Positions 45,661 to 55,067 of a stretch of 64,000 bases of DNA are shown one piece after another. The position numbers were made by a program, and so were the translations under genes. The stretch is from Tolypocladium sp. Sup5 PDA-1 (Eukaryota; Ascomycota; Sordariomycetes; Hypocreales; Ophiocordycipitaceae), in NCBI GenBank assembly GCA_000750105.3, contig JPHH03000065.1, positions 1-64,000 of the forward strand, in the 5' to 3' direction. Numbering within the stretch: the first letter of the stretch is position 1; each line of letters starts with the position of its first letter. Under the pieces are notes generated by a model. The model ran no database searches and had not been told where the DNA came from. It saw only the letters and a program-made list of their open reading frames with translations.

Positions 45661-47284
45661 TCAACTCCCCAGGAAGCCCCTCGCCGCGTTCCGCCCGAGC
45701 TCCGAGCTCACGGCGTCGATCCTGACGGCGACGAGGACGCACTCGACGGCGCTCTTGCCGGCCTTGCTGCCCTGGATGCGCAGCCGCCACTGGCCCGTCT
45801 TGACCGTCCACGCCTCGTCGGGGCCGCCGTCTGTGCGCCGCCGTTTGCGCGGGTTGGCGCCCGCGCCAGGCCCGCCGTCGTCGGGCGCGGCGGCGGGCTC
45901 CTCGTTGTGCGGCTTGCCGTCCAGGACAATGGCCGACTCCGGCTCCAGGGAGATGCGGACGAGGTCCTCGCTCAGGGGCGTGTTGCCCGGCGTCGCGGGC
46001 TGCGAGCTGGCGCCGCCCGCGGCCATGAGCAGGCCGAGCGGCTGCGTCGTGGGCGGCAGGTTCAGCTTCGTGGCGAGGACCTCGAGCAGCTTGGCGACTC
46101 GCGCCTTGGTGTCCCTGAAGAACTCGGCCCGGGGCCCGTCGGCCAGGAAGTGAATCCGGGTCGCCTCGCCGCCAATCTCCAGCACCAGCTCGGCGGGCCG
46201 ATCATCCGCGTACGGCCGCGCGTAATTGACCCATACGGCCCCGGGGCTGCCCTCGCCGCCGCCGTCCTTGTCCTTGGCGACGCTGACGCCGCTCTTCTGC
46301 ACGTTCTCGAGGCGCAGCACGATCTCGTCCTTTTGCCTCAGCGGGTTGTAGGTGATGGAGTGGGGGATGAGCTGCTGCTCGAGGCCCTTGAAGTGGAAGT
46401 AGCGCGCGTCGCGCAGCAGCTCCTGGCGGTGCGTCTCGTCGCGGAGGTCGACGGGGTAGCCCCTCAGCAGGCGCAGCAGGTCGGCGAAGGTCTCGGCGCT
46501 GCGGTTCGGCACCGACGGCGGCAGGATGGCGGGCGGGCGGATGAGGCCCTCGCGGTCGAGGCCCGGGAAGAGGTTGTCCGGGCGCGAGAAGAAGGCCGTG
46601 AAGCCGAGGGAGAAGTAGTTGGGCGAGTTGGTCGGGCCGCTGAGGAGGTCGCGCGGGATCTGGAACTCGCGGTGGCCGACCGAGGTGAAGACGCTCTCCT
46701 CGTAGAGCTGCGAGATGAGCCGGGGGACTGGCGAGGGGAGCACATGGCAACGGTCAGCTATTTGTCTGTCCTGGGGAGGCAGCGCAGAGGGGGGGGGGGG
46801 GAGACGTACGGCTGTAGAACTGCGCGTCCGCAAACAGGCGCACAAAGTGCGTGCCCTCGCGCGGCGTGACGTGGTACCCCTGCAGATGCAGCGCAATGTC
46901 CTTGAACGTCACCGGGTCGCGATCAATGTACAGCGTCCGGATCGCGGCCCCGATGTCCTCGCCGTTTTCCTGGGCCGACTTGATCTGGCACAGGAAGTAC
47001 TGCGAAAAGTACGACGGCGCTGCGAAGCCGGGGGGGGTCAGTCAGTGTCGCCTGTGCCAACCCAAGGCAACGGCATGCGGCGACTCACCGTCGGAGGAGA
47101 GCGATGCGCCGGACAGATTGAAGAGCTCGCTGCCGATCTGGATGGGGAAGACGCGCTCGTGGGGGAGGATCTCGGGGATCTTGGAGATGGACTTTTCCGA
47201 GGGGGGCCTCATGGCGACGCTGGTGGTGGACGTGGACGAGGTAGGGCCGTCGCTGTGGCCGTCGCTTGGGCTCGCGGAGACCAT
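45661..47284 (-). CDS. BTB/POZ (K+ channel tetramerisation-type) domain protein
   Basis: Three exons (47089-47284, 46810-47019, 45661-46727) with introns of 69 nt (47020-47088) and 82 nt (46728-46809) give 490 residues. The BTB fold is split over all exons: FPIQIGSELFNLSGASLSSD, then APSYFSQYFLCQI, IDRDPVTFKDIALHLQGYHV and FVRLFADAQFYSLPRLISQL. A second BTB-like segment follows (SVGHREFQIPRDLLSGPTNS, PNYFSLGFTAFFS, LLRLLRGYPVDL), so the protein probably carries two tandem BTB-type units. The remainder includes KNLPP-type linkers and a basic NPRKRRRTDG that may be a nuclear signal. Ion-channel function is not implied: fungal members lack channel domains and may act as adaptors or co-repressors. 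A 13-G run lies in intron 2 directly after its donor. Confidence 0.85.
46789..46801. repeat. Poly-G run of 13 in an intron
   Basis: Thirteen G on the plus strand, a poly-C tract on the coding strand that starts 7 nt inside intron 2 of the BTB gene. Confidence 0.93.
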
Positions 47285-47610
47285 CTGGGCAGATGCGTGC
47301 AGCTATCGCGTTCGTTCGAGGGCCGGGTGTCGGTCGACGCGCCGGCTCTGGCGCAGAAGCTCTCGTGTCGTCAGTGTCCACTTGGGGGATAACAACCCTT
47401 GTCGCCAATCGTTCTGGCAGGACGCCCACTCCCCAGGGCAGCTGGCCCAGTAAGTAACCAGTGAAATGCCAGTGGAGGATTGGCCAGGCAAGGTAGAGCG
47501 ATGCGTTTGCGGAAGAGAGTTTGGGGGTGGACTCCCAGTTCGGGAGACAACCGACAAGCTTCCTGAAGCTACCCTGTAGGCATTTATAATGGACGGCCTT
47601 GGTGGGGGCG
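47285..47610. promoter_or_regulatory. Upstream region of the BTB gene
   Basis: 326 bp between the BTB start codon and the left end of the MULE remnant. The transposon therefore sits within the likely promoter-distal region of this gene. No gene seen. Confidence 0.4.
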
Positions 47611-47712
47611 CCCAAGGCGCGGGCCCGTACACGGCCGGGGGGGGGGGGGCCCTTCGTCAGCAACGCCTAGTGTAAATTCTCCTGTCACAGCCGCCGCTAC
47701 GGTGACCGCTTC
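47611..47712. repeat. Left terminal inverted repeat of the MULE remnant
   Basis: Pairs with 48222-48314. It contains a 13-G run (47637-47649) where the right arm has six, suggesting slippage expansion after insertion. Confidence 0.82.
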
Positions 47713-47715
47713 TTG

Positions 47716-48199
47716 CTATGGGCTATTGATATCCTTTAATGGGCAACACTTTGCACGTCTCCGATGGCCTTCTCTATGGCATTTGCTGCATATAGGCAAC
47801 CTTGGCTTAGCTATACCTAGTTGCCCGTCTTGTTGCCCGTCTTATTGCCTGTCTTGTTGCTTGGGCGGCTGCTTAGGTAGCTGTTCTTGCCTTTGCTCTT
47901 TAGGCTCGTGATTATGCTTGCAAAAGCGAGAGTCTCGGGGTTTTAAAAGCCACTAGTCCTTATCATCCTCCTTGGCTAATATAGAGAATTGGTAGCCAGA
48001 ATGGAATCGATTACGTACATGACCATGTAATCGTGCGACGGTAGTAAACGACGTGGTAACACGACCGCCGTATGACGAACTTATAGCCTCTTGCTGCGGC
48101 CCAGCGATAAACAAAGTCATCTAACGCTTCTCGTGATGAATAGTATTTGAACGGCGGAATATCGTTTTGATGAGGTAAAGGAGCTGCATTTAAATCCAT
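47716..48199 (-). pseudogene. Transposase remnant, MULE type: DNA-binding N-terminus fused to a C-terminal zinc knuckle
   Basis: From the ATG at 48199 the frame reads a MULE-like entry (FKYYSSREALDDFVYRWAAA, RGYKFVIRRS) and stops at 48011. In another frame the homology resumes: GYQFSILAKEDDKD, a stop, then WLLKPRDSRFCKHNHEP, the W-x-L...HNHEP signature of FAR1/MULE zinc fingers. A Gln/Pro/Lys-rich linker with one further stop leads to a zinc knuckle (CSKCHREGHRRRAKC) and a terminal stop at 47716-47718. The DDE catalytic domain that should lie between is absent, so this is an internal-deletion derivative that has also decayed through a frameshift and at least two stops. It cannot encode an active transposase. 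Confidence 0.75.
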
Positions 48200-48221
48200 G
48201 ATGTATGAGATTGACGGTAAA

Positions 48222-48314
48222 GATTGCGGTCAACGTAGCAGCGGCTGCGGCAGGAAATTTACACTAGGCGTTGCTGACTAAGGCACCCCCCGCGCCGTGT
48301 ACGGGCCCACGCCT
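48222..48314. repeat. Right terminal inverted repeat of the MULE remnant
   Basis: Reverse complement of the left arm at 47611-47712 with small differences. Its outer end is only about 8 bp from the next inverted-repeat element. Confidence 0.82.
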
Positions 48315-48321
48315 GTATCCA

Positions 48322-48508
48322 ACGGGTGCCAGTTAAGGCTTGTGGGTACAAAACTACAGGGGCAAAAACCAATCAGGTGCTCGTGCAAAAAAGATACTTA
48401 CTTTAACTAGATCATTGGCTTGTGATAGAAGTACTAGTAATCCTTTTTTGTATGGGAACAGGGGGGTTATTGGGCGAGAGGGTACCCACAAGCCTTACGG
48501 GCACCCGT
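48322..48508. mobile_element. Short inverted-repeat element (MITE-like), 187 bp
   Basis: Terminal arms 48322-48348 and 48482-48508 are inverted copies (about 25 of 27 positions identical, one indel), each containing AAGGCTTGTGGGTAC or its complement. The 130-bp interior is AT-rich with no ORF. Size, AT-rich core and perfect-ended arms fit a miniature inverted-repeat transposable element, but only one copy is in the window, so a simple inverted duplication remains possible. Confidence 0.65.
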
Positions 48509-49385
48509 GGGATTGGGCGCCCCTTGGTGGGGCGAGTCTTGGTCAGCAGGGTTCTACGAAGTACGGACTACGGACTACACCGTGACACTTCATCATGGAG
48601 CCTTTGTTTGCATGGCTTTGATTTCTTTCTTTCCCTCTCATTGATGAAATTGATTTCCAATGGTGTGATAGTAAAAACCTAGCCGTGGGCATGGATTATC
48701 AGCAGTTCTCGTCAAATATGACTAGGCGAAACTATGCTCCATGCGCATACGTAAGTTCACTTTCTAAACATAGTAAGTTTACCAGACTACGCAGTGACTA
48801 CTCTGGTGAAGCAAGCTGGCACTTCCTTCAGTCGTCATTCAACTCTTCGAATCCTCCGAAAAGGACTCCGGCACCGACTTCCGATGACTTGCGACTCCCA
48901 TAGTGAATGCTACGTTGTGTTGTCGAAGAGCAGATCGACATGTTGGTCGAAGGCAAAGCGAATCTCTAGCCGTGAGCGAGCATCGCCGACGCAGATCGCA
49001 GATGTATGTTGGTCCTCGGCGTACGACACGCGGGATGACGTACGCGTATGGGAGGTAGAATTCCACGAGGAGGTTTGTTTCCGCGTGGTGTTGGCTCTAA
49101 AATCGGAAGCCCGGCAAGCGGTGCTACATGCCCACCTTGGCCCTTATTCATTTGAGTGTCGCCCGTAGTCCTTGTACGAGGACCAATAAATCTGCTCCTC
49201 GCGCATATAGCTTGTATCTGATGATGCCCACCATCATGATTCCTCTCTCCCCGAAGTGGCGTTGGCAAATCTGTTCCACGATCTTCTGTCCACCCTGGAA
49301 GCCGCCGGCTCGCCGAAACATCGCCCCAAGGCCGTCGTCTGTGTGACCTCGTCGTCATCTTCTCAAGCCCTTTGCTGCCTTCGCC
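48509..49385. other. Intergenic region downstream of the mobile elements
   Basis: 877 bp between the MITE-like element and the RFC3 3' end. It begins with a GC-rich stretch (48514-48549: GGGCGCCCCTTGGTGGGGC, then TTGGTCAGCA) that resembles sequence flanking and within the MULE ends, so a third element end may lie here. GTACGGACTACGGACTAC occurs at 48561-48578. No gene supported. Confidence 0.4.
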
Positions 49386-50674
49386 TTACCTGCTCATGAG
49401 CTCCACGCCTCCTCTCACGACCCCCACCACCGCCCCCGTCTGCACCGTCTCGCTGCCACCGCCGGCGACCCGGTGCTCAATGTCCGCCAGCCCGTCGAGC
49501 CACGAGATCATCACCTCGGGGCTCACTTCCAGCTTCGCCAGCTGCTCTGACAGCGCCGTGATGATGTCCGCAAGCGCGAGGCCCCGCGTAACTTTGAGCG
49601 CGTTGATGGTGTTTAGGCAGCTCGTCACGTCTGACGTGTTCAGCAGCGTCGACATGATGTCCTTGATGGCGTCTGGCGGCGGTGCTGCGATGCAGTTGTA
49701 TATCGTCTCCGTCGTAATCGTCTCGCGCTGGATCTCGCTCTCTGGTACTTTGGGCGCCCCCTTTGGTCTCAGCGGTGTACCTGGCTCTGGTTAGCAAACA
49801 CGGACTGTGGTCCTCGGCACCCGAGGCGGATGCTTACTTGAGGCATGGCACGCTTGCAGTACGTTCAGTGCCCTTCTCATGTCTCCCTTGCTCAGCCGCA
49901 CGAGCGCATCAACAGCCTCGCCGGCAATCTGGACATTCTCCTCGTCCACAACCTTGTCCACCAGCGTCCGGATATCGCCCTCCTTCAGCGGGCTGAACCT
50001 GAACCGTGTACAGCGACTCAGCAGGGCCGGGCTCAGCTTGTGGGAGTAGTTGGCGATGATGCAGAATCTCGTGTTGGCCGTGTACTTTTCCATGATTCGC
50101 CGCAGGGCCATCTGCGCCGTGTTGGTCATGGCATCCGCCTCGTCCAAGATGATGAGCTTGAAGCCGGCGATGGAGTTCGCCTTGGCGGACGCGCCCATGG
50201 TGAAGATCTGCTTGGTGCTCGCAAACGTCTTGATCTGCTCGCGCACCACGTCGATGCCTCGGTCGTCGGATGCGTTGAGCTCGAGCACCATCTGCCGCAT
50301 GTTGGAGGCGCCGTAGATGCGGCGGGCCAGCGCGAGGACCGTGGACGTCTTGCCCGTACCCGGCGGCCCGTAGAGGAGCAGATGGGGAAGGCGATTCGAG
50401 TCGACAAACTTGTTGATGGTGGCGAGGATGTCGTGGTGGCCGGAGACGTCGTCGAGCGTCGTCGGCCGGTACTTCTCGACCCTTGAGGCGTTTGTCAGAT
50501 CTAGACGCGGTCAAGGTTGAGCATTCCAGGCGATACGAACCATGGCAAGCTATCCTCTGCTTCCACTGGGAGGTTGGCGGCGCTTCGTTTGCCCTTGTTC
50601 GCTTCCGAGGAAAAGGTCACGTCCTTGGACGGCGCGGGGCCGTCGACGTCCATCTCATCCTCAAAGTCGGACAT
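49386..50674 (-). CDS. RFC3: Replication factor C subunit 3
   Basis: A small subunit of the clamp loader that opens and loads PCNA. Three exons (50541-50674, 49838-50481, 49386-49780) with introns of 59 nt (50482-50540) and 57 nt (49781-49837) give 390 residues. An acidic N-terminus (MSDFEDEMDVDGP) of about 45 residues precedes WVEKYRPTTLDDVSGH. AAA+ motifs follow: Walker A LLYGPPGTGKTST, RFC box VLELNASDDRGIDVVR, Walker B LIILDEADAM, sensor 1 IIANYSHKL and the arginine-finger SRCTRFRF. The C-terminal collar domain ends VVGVVRGGVELMSR. The tryptophan codon of WVEKYRP is split by intron 1, which has a GTTCGT donor. The acidic N-terminal extension is longer than in yeast Rfc3. Confidence 0.95.
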
Positions 50675-51190
50675 TGTAGCGGTCCCTGGGCTCTGAAACT
50701 GCTTGTGCCAGTTGCGGCAGCGAGTGGAGGCAAGAGAGTTGATCAAGGGCTTTTGCAACGGCGGCAATGGTTTTCGCAGACGCCGTTCAATAGGTCGGTG
50801 ATGGAGCAAACGTGACGCGCCCTGCACCGCGCCGAGACGTGTCGGCCCATTAAAACCCCTGCAACGCTCTCCACTTTTCAATCGACGAATACCCCACCAT
50901 ACTTCGTACGATCCTCCGACCAAGAGAAGCTCTGGCACAAAACGCGTGTCACTTCACGTGAATTCTACATTTCATGTCTCAAAATGCTTCGACGGCAAGT
51001 CAGAGCCTGCAACACCCGCTCTTGCCACAGTAAGGCCTTGATCATCACTGATAATCAACACAGCAGAACTTAAACTTGGATCACACCATAGTCATTCCCG
51101 TATAACCATGATATCAAAGTGTAGCCGGTGTCATGTATGTACAGTCTCCGATCCCCCACCGATCCCATGCCCCTTCCTCATTCCCCGTCT
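50675..51190. promoter_or_regulatory. Intergenic region, RFC3 upstream / carboxypeptidase 3' flank
   Basis: 516 bp. ACGCGT, the MluI cell-cycle-box core used by replication genes in yeasts, occurs once at about 50941-50947 (AAAACGCGTGTC), some 270 bp upstream of the RFC3 start. That use here is inference. No gene seen. Confidence 0.45.
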
Positions 51191-52721
51191 TCATGGCTTG
51201 GAAAACCACTCGCCGCTGATCCATCGGTTGAACATGTCGACAGCTGGCTCCGGCTGGTCTGCCGGGACCATGTGGCCGGCCTGGTAGATTTGCATAAACG
51301 CAAAGTTTTGGGCCGTCTTGACATTGCCGTAGTCCGCCTCGCCCGTGGCGCTGCGAAGCGGCTGCACCTTGGCCTTGCTGAACGCATCCTTGCCAGGCCA
51401 CTCGAGAGCGATGGCCCAGGCACGGTTTCCGAGCCAGTTGCAGATAAAGTCGGCATCGCCAGCGTAGATGAGCACTGGGATCTGCTCTAGGATCTTGGGG
51501 ATCGAGCGGTGGATGGGCAGCATCCAGTCGCCAGCCGACACAAAGTTGCCGTTGATGCTACCGTTGCAGGAGTCGAAGCGGTCAACCTCGACGCCAAGAG
51601 CTTGCTTGACCTTGTCCGAATTGAGGAACTCATCGCTGTAGCTTGGAGTGCCGGTACCTTCGTTCTGGCGAATGTCATAGACGTCCTTGCCAGACCGGCG
51701 GAAGGCCCCGAATATGGCGTTGTTGCAGTTCGAGGTCGCACTCGCGCATGTCCTGGCATCGCCCTTGTCGTAGCAAGACTTGATAAGGCTCTGGCAGCGA
51801 GGCAGCGCGTTATCCATAGTCTGACAGTCGGCCTTACTCAGCACGGACGGGTATCCGCCCTCGCCGCAGGCCATGGGCCGGTAGTATTTGTACTGGGTGA
51901 GGGGATCGGTGAGGCCGTTGCCGATTAGGGCGCTCTTGAGGTTGATGTTGCGGTCCTTGTGTGAGAGGATCTCCTGAGAGAAGATGGGAATATAATGGCC
52001 GGCATAGCTCTCGCCCGAGATGTGAAAGTCTTGCTTCGCATACTGAGGGAATTGGGTGAAGAAGAGGGTCAGGAGCGCGTAGATGTCCTTGCTGGCCGCG
52101 GCAGTCGTGGAAACGGCTTGGCTGCTGTACGAGAAGCCCGTGTTGACCGGCTGATCGATGAAGATGACGGAAGCATTGTTATTCCACGAGTAGGGGTTTC
52201 TGATGGGCTTGAGGTCCCGGTTGGGGATCTTGGCGGGGCCAAGCTCATCCAAGAGTCCGATCATTGAGGAGCATCCTGGTCCACCGTTGAGCCACAGGAC
52301 CACAGGGTCGTTGACCGGGTCGTTTCTCGACTCGAAGAACCCTGCCCACCTGATTAGCGTCATGCGCGTAAAGCTAGGAAGCGAGCTGCTTACAGTAAAA
52401 GAGGTGCTTGTCCTGTTCTTGGTCGTCAAGGTAGCCACTGTACTGCTTCACCGTGTCTACGCCGAGGCTGGAGGGATCGACGGCTTTGGTGCGCATGTTG
52501 TAGTTTGCCAGCTTGCCATCGAGCCTCCGGAACGCACCACCCTGCTGTCCACCCTGCTGGACGTCGGCTCCCTTGATCACATGGTCCCAGTGGCTGTCTG
52601 GCTTGCGGAGAATGTTCTTGGGGTTGGGCCCGGACGTGACTCCGGTTATGACCTGGTCCTGGAGAGCAACCACCGAGGAGGCGGCGACGCCCAGAACGAG
52701 GGCAGAGATGGAAAGCCGCAT
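51191..52721 (-). CDS. Serine carboxypeptidase, S10 family (carboxypeptidase Y-like)
   Basis: S10 enzymes cleave C-terminal residues, usually in the vacuole or outside the cell. Exons 52394-52721 and 51191-52341 with a 52-nt intron (52342-52393) give 492 residues. The acceptor GGGCAG is required: it creates the conserved FYWFFESRNDP, while the nearer CAG breaks the frame. A signal peptide (MRLSISALVLGVAASSVVA) is followed by a propeptide of about 70 residues. The catalytic triad is intact: Ser220 in GESYAGH, Asp407 in AGDADFICNWLGN and His466 in YQAGHMVP; the oxyanion motif WLNGGPGCSS is present. S-D-H spacing matches carboxypeptidase Y, but the propeptide is shorter than in fungal CpyA, so I read it as a paralogue rather than the orthologue. 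Confidence 0.92.
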
Positions 52722-54309
52722 GGCGACACGGTGAGAGGATACTGTCGGCAGAGAAAAAAAGATGCCGACCCCAAACGGCGGGTTCGTCCAGCGATGGCTG
52801 CTGAGTAGTTTCGGGCTCGAGCTCAGGGGCCTGAAGATGAGAACGAGAGGAAGACAACGACGGCCAAGAGGCAGAAGAACGAGGGCGTTATATAGTCGTC
52901 CTGGAGCCTCCGGCTAGTCTCCGGCAGCCCGGGGAAGCTGTCAGGCGTGAGCTCGGGCTCGCACCACGGACGTCGTATCGCATGCACGCGGACATGCCTA
53001 ATCCATCGGCAGGCCAGCATCGCTCACTGTCCGCCTCCTGCTGTGGGGGAGGCCGCAAGGGTCTCTAGGCGGGTAGAGGAAGGTACGTCGGGTCAGAGCA
53101 TGCTTCAATGCGGCACCTTGATTGCGTGGGCACCCTTCCCGGCCTGGATGACTGGGTCCATGGTGGAGGGCCGTTCGATCGTAGCCTCATGAAGGAGGTC
53201 CTTGGTCGGCAGTTCACGGCACGCACCCAAAACGGCAGCCGACTGGGCTGCCAATGGGCGACCCCCACTTCTCCCCGCCACGCTGCTGCGTCTTCGCGGG
53301 TCGATGCGATGCAGATCTCGGCTGCTGCGCTGAGTCTGGTTATCATGCTTAAATCCACTTGTCCGCGGAGCAGCCCGAGCCTGGAGTCTGTCTGCTGGAG
53401 CCCGTACGGAGTACATGCGGAGGAATCCAAGCCACGCCGCTCACCTGGTTCGTGATTGCAAAAGCGCTAACAATGATGCCGTCAGTGGCGTTGTAGGCGC
53501 CAGGAACAACCCGAGCGGTGCTTGGCGTGTGGTCGCCGGGTCGGTGTCCACTGGTCAGTCGGTGGCTGGCAACAAACGGTTGGTGATTTGTAGTCGCAAT
53601 GCTTATCTAGAGCGGACCATGAAGGAACGTAAGGCCTCAGGAGTGTAACCTTCCGTATTGCAAACGTCTGCCTGGGACGTCTGCCTGGGACCTACCTTAC
53701 CATGTTTTGTGGTTCGGAGAAGGCGGCCTAATTATAGTTGCGCAAGAAGGAGCATCTCAGGTCCTCAACGATGGCTCTTAGCCTCTTACTCGTACACCCG
53801 CCGCGAGCTCGCCCCACCGCCCAACACACAGGCGGCACTGAGATAATTAGATGTACCACATTTGGAGTCGGGTCACGACTCACCAAGCACAACACCACGA
53901 AGAACGTGGCGTGGTACATTCAATGCATGAGCAAAACCCTGCCCCGACCTCGTATTTCGTGGGTATGGCCGTGTGTACGAATACCAGCAACTTGCTCAAG
54001 CTCAGTCCGCAGCATGTACTTCGTACATCCACACCACTTCGTCAGGCGCCCCAGACGACATCCTAACCTCGGTCCCGAGCCCCCCAGCACAAGCAGTGCT
54101 TGTCCTCCTCTGGTGTCCCGAATTGAGTTTCCCCGCACGTCACCCGACAGAGGCCTATGTACCAATCCAACCGGCCTCAGGGAAGCTCATAAAGAAAGAC
54201 CGCGTCGGAAGTCGGCCGACCTCGTTGCCCGGCATTCTCGTTCGCTTCAGCCGCTGGCGGCTCCGTTCTCTCCCCTGATTGCATGTTACTGACAAGTGCC
54301 TGGGACTGT
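52722..54309. other. 1.6-kb intergenic region
   Basis: The carboxypeptidase promoter and unassigned sequence. GTACGGAGTAC lies at 53404-53414, and a duplicated GTCTGCCTGGGAC (53665-53692 region). No ORF shows conserved content. Confidence 0.45.
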
Positions 54310-54444
54310 TCATGGAAAAGTACCTGAGACCCTGGAATTTCCTGGCTGCATTCTCTTGTACAGCTTCCAAACTAGCAACGCAACTGGGGGCAGGTTGACC
54401 ATCACTCCGATGATGGAGATTATCGCCTCTGGAGACAAAGTCAT
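54310..54444 (-). CDS. Candidate 44-residue single-span membrane micro-protein
   Basis: From the ATG at 54444 the frame encodes MTLSPEAIISIIGVMVNLPP followed by VALLVWKLYKRMQPGN and a short tail to the stop at 54310. One hydrophobic helix with a central Leu-Pro-Pro break ends in an aromatic-basic border (WKLYKR), the pattern of a membrane micro-protein. I recall similar short N-termini and peptides (LSPEAII.IIGV..LPP) in other filamentous ascomycetes, but cannot verify that here. The open frame upstream of this Met is not hydrophobic and looks non-coding. The gene points away from the Clr5-ankyrin gene, and the region between them holds the site array at 54577-55048. Short length makes chance possible, so confidence is moderate. 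Confidence 0.5.
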   Translation of the reverse strand: MTLSPEAIISIIGVMVNLPPVALLVWKLYKRMQPGNSRVSGTFP

Positions 54445-54576
54445 GCGTGACACTCGGCGGCTGCGGGTGCTCCCAACGGGCAAACAAAGAATAAACGGGT
54501 TGAGCAGATTCGCTCGTCCATTCCGCCGAAGCTTTATCTGCCGCATGGTTTATATAAGCCTGGACTCTTGCTGGCC

Positions 54577-55048
54577 GCAAATTCTGGCTTCCCTCGAGAG
54601 TCTGACACTCTCAACTGTCTCTGGCTCTCTTGCTGAACATCCACGGGACATCTACGTGGAGAACGCGAATTCTGGCCGTGATCAATCATCAGCGCGAGAT
54701 TTAACCAGGGTGCCTTAAGTCCTGCTCAGCATCCTGAACCAGACCTGCCAGAATTTGCGCCTGGCGCAGCCTCACCTCATCGCCCCGACTCGTCGACACG
54801 GTTGGCCACAAATACTGGCCTCGCTGCGCAGCGCAAATCCTGGCCGCGCAAACCGGACCAGGGTGCATGCACGCCACAAACTGGCGCTCTTGATACGCCC
54901 ATGATTGGTCTCGGGACAACTCAGCTGCAAATTCTGGCCTGCTGCCCAGTTCTAAGGTGTATGCCCTCTGGACTCTCACCAGCACGTCGTACACTGACTG
55001 CTTGGACTCACTCTCCCTCCATTCCCCAAACCCCACGCCAGAATTGTG
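54577..55048. promoter_or_regulatory. Array of about seven GCAAATTCTGGC-like sites
   Basis: The 12-mer GCAAATTCTGGC occurs exactly at 54577-54588, 54927-54938 and, inverted, 54747-54758. Close variants are GCGAATTCTGGC (54665-54676), ACAAATACTGGC (54808-54819), GCAAATCCTGGC (54833-54844) and inverted CACAATTCTGGC (55037-55048). Both orientations occur and spacing is irregular (25-110 bp), unlike a tandem repeat and like a cluster of protein-binding sites. It lies wholly between the divergent micro-ORF and the Clr5-ankyrin gene, the last copy ending 20 bp before the latter's ATG. The binding factor is unknown. Confidence 0.7.
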
Positions 55049-55067
55049 AGCGTTGAACAAGGCGACC

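Larger units (their letters stand above)
47611..48314. mobile_element. Degenerate Mutator-like (MULE, Hop-type) DNA transposon with long terminal inverted repeats
   Basis: A left arm of about 100 bp (47611-47712) is repeated in inverted orientation at the right (48222-48314). Shared blocks include GGGCCCGTACACGG, GTCAGCAACGCCTAGTGTAA and GACCGC, with a few substitutions and a poly-G expansion in the left arm. Between the arms, about 510 bp encode on the minus strand remnants of a MULE transposase (separate entry). Long inverted repeats plus a FAR1/MULE-type DNA-binding remnant are diagnostic of this superfamily. The element is about 0.7 kb, so the catalytic core is deleted. I could not identify a convincing 9-bp target-site duplication, and the exact ends are uncertain by several bases. 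Confidence 0.82.

Noticed and set aside
52345..52393. Carboxypeptidase intron ending at the CAG just upstream of GTGGGCAG
   Set aside because: It breaks the reading frame; the GGGCAG acceptor restores the conserved FYWFFESRNDP.
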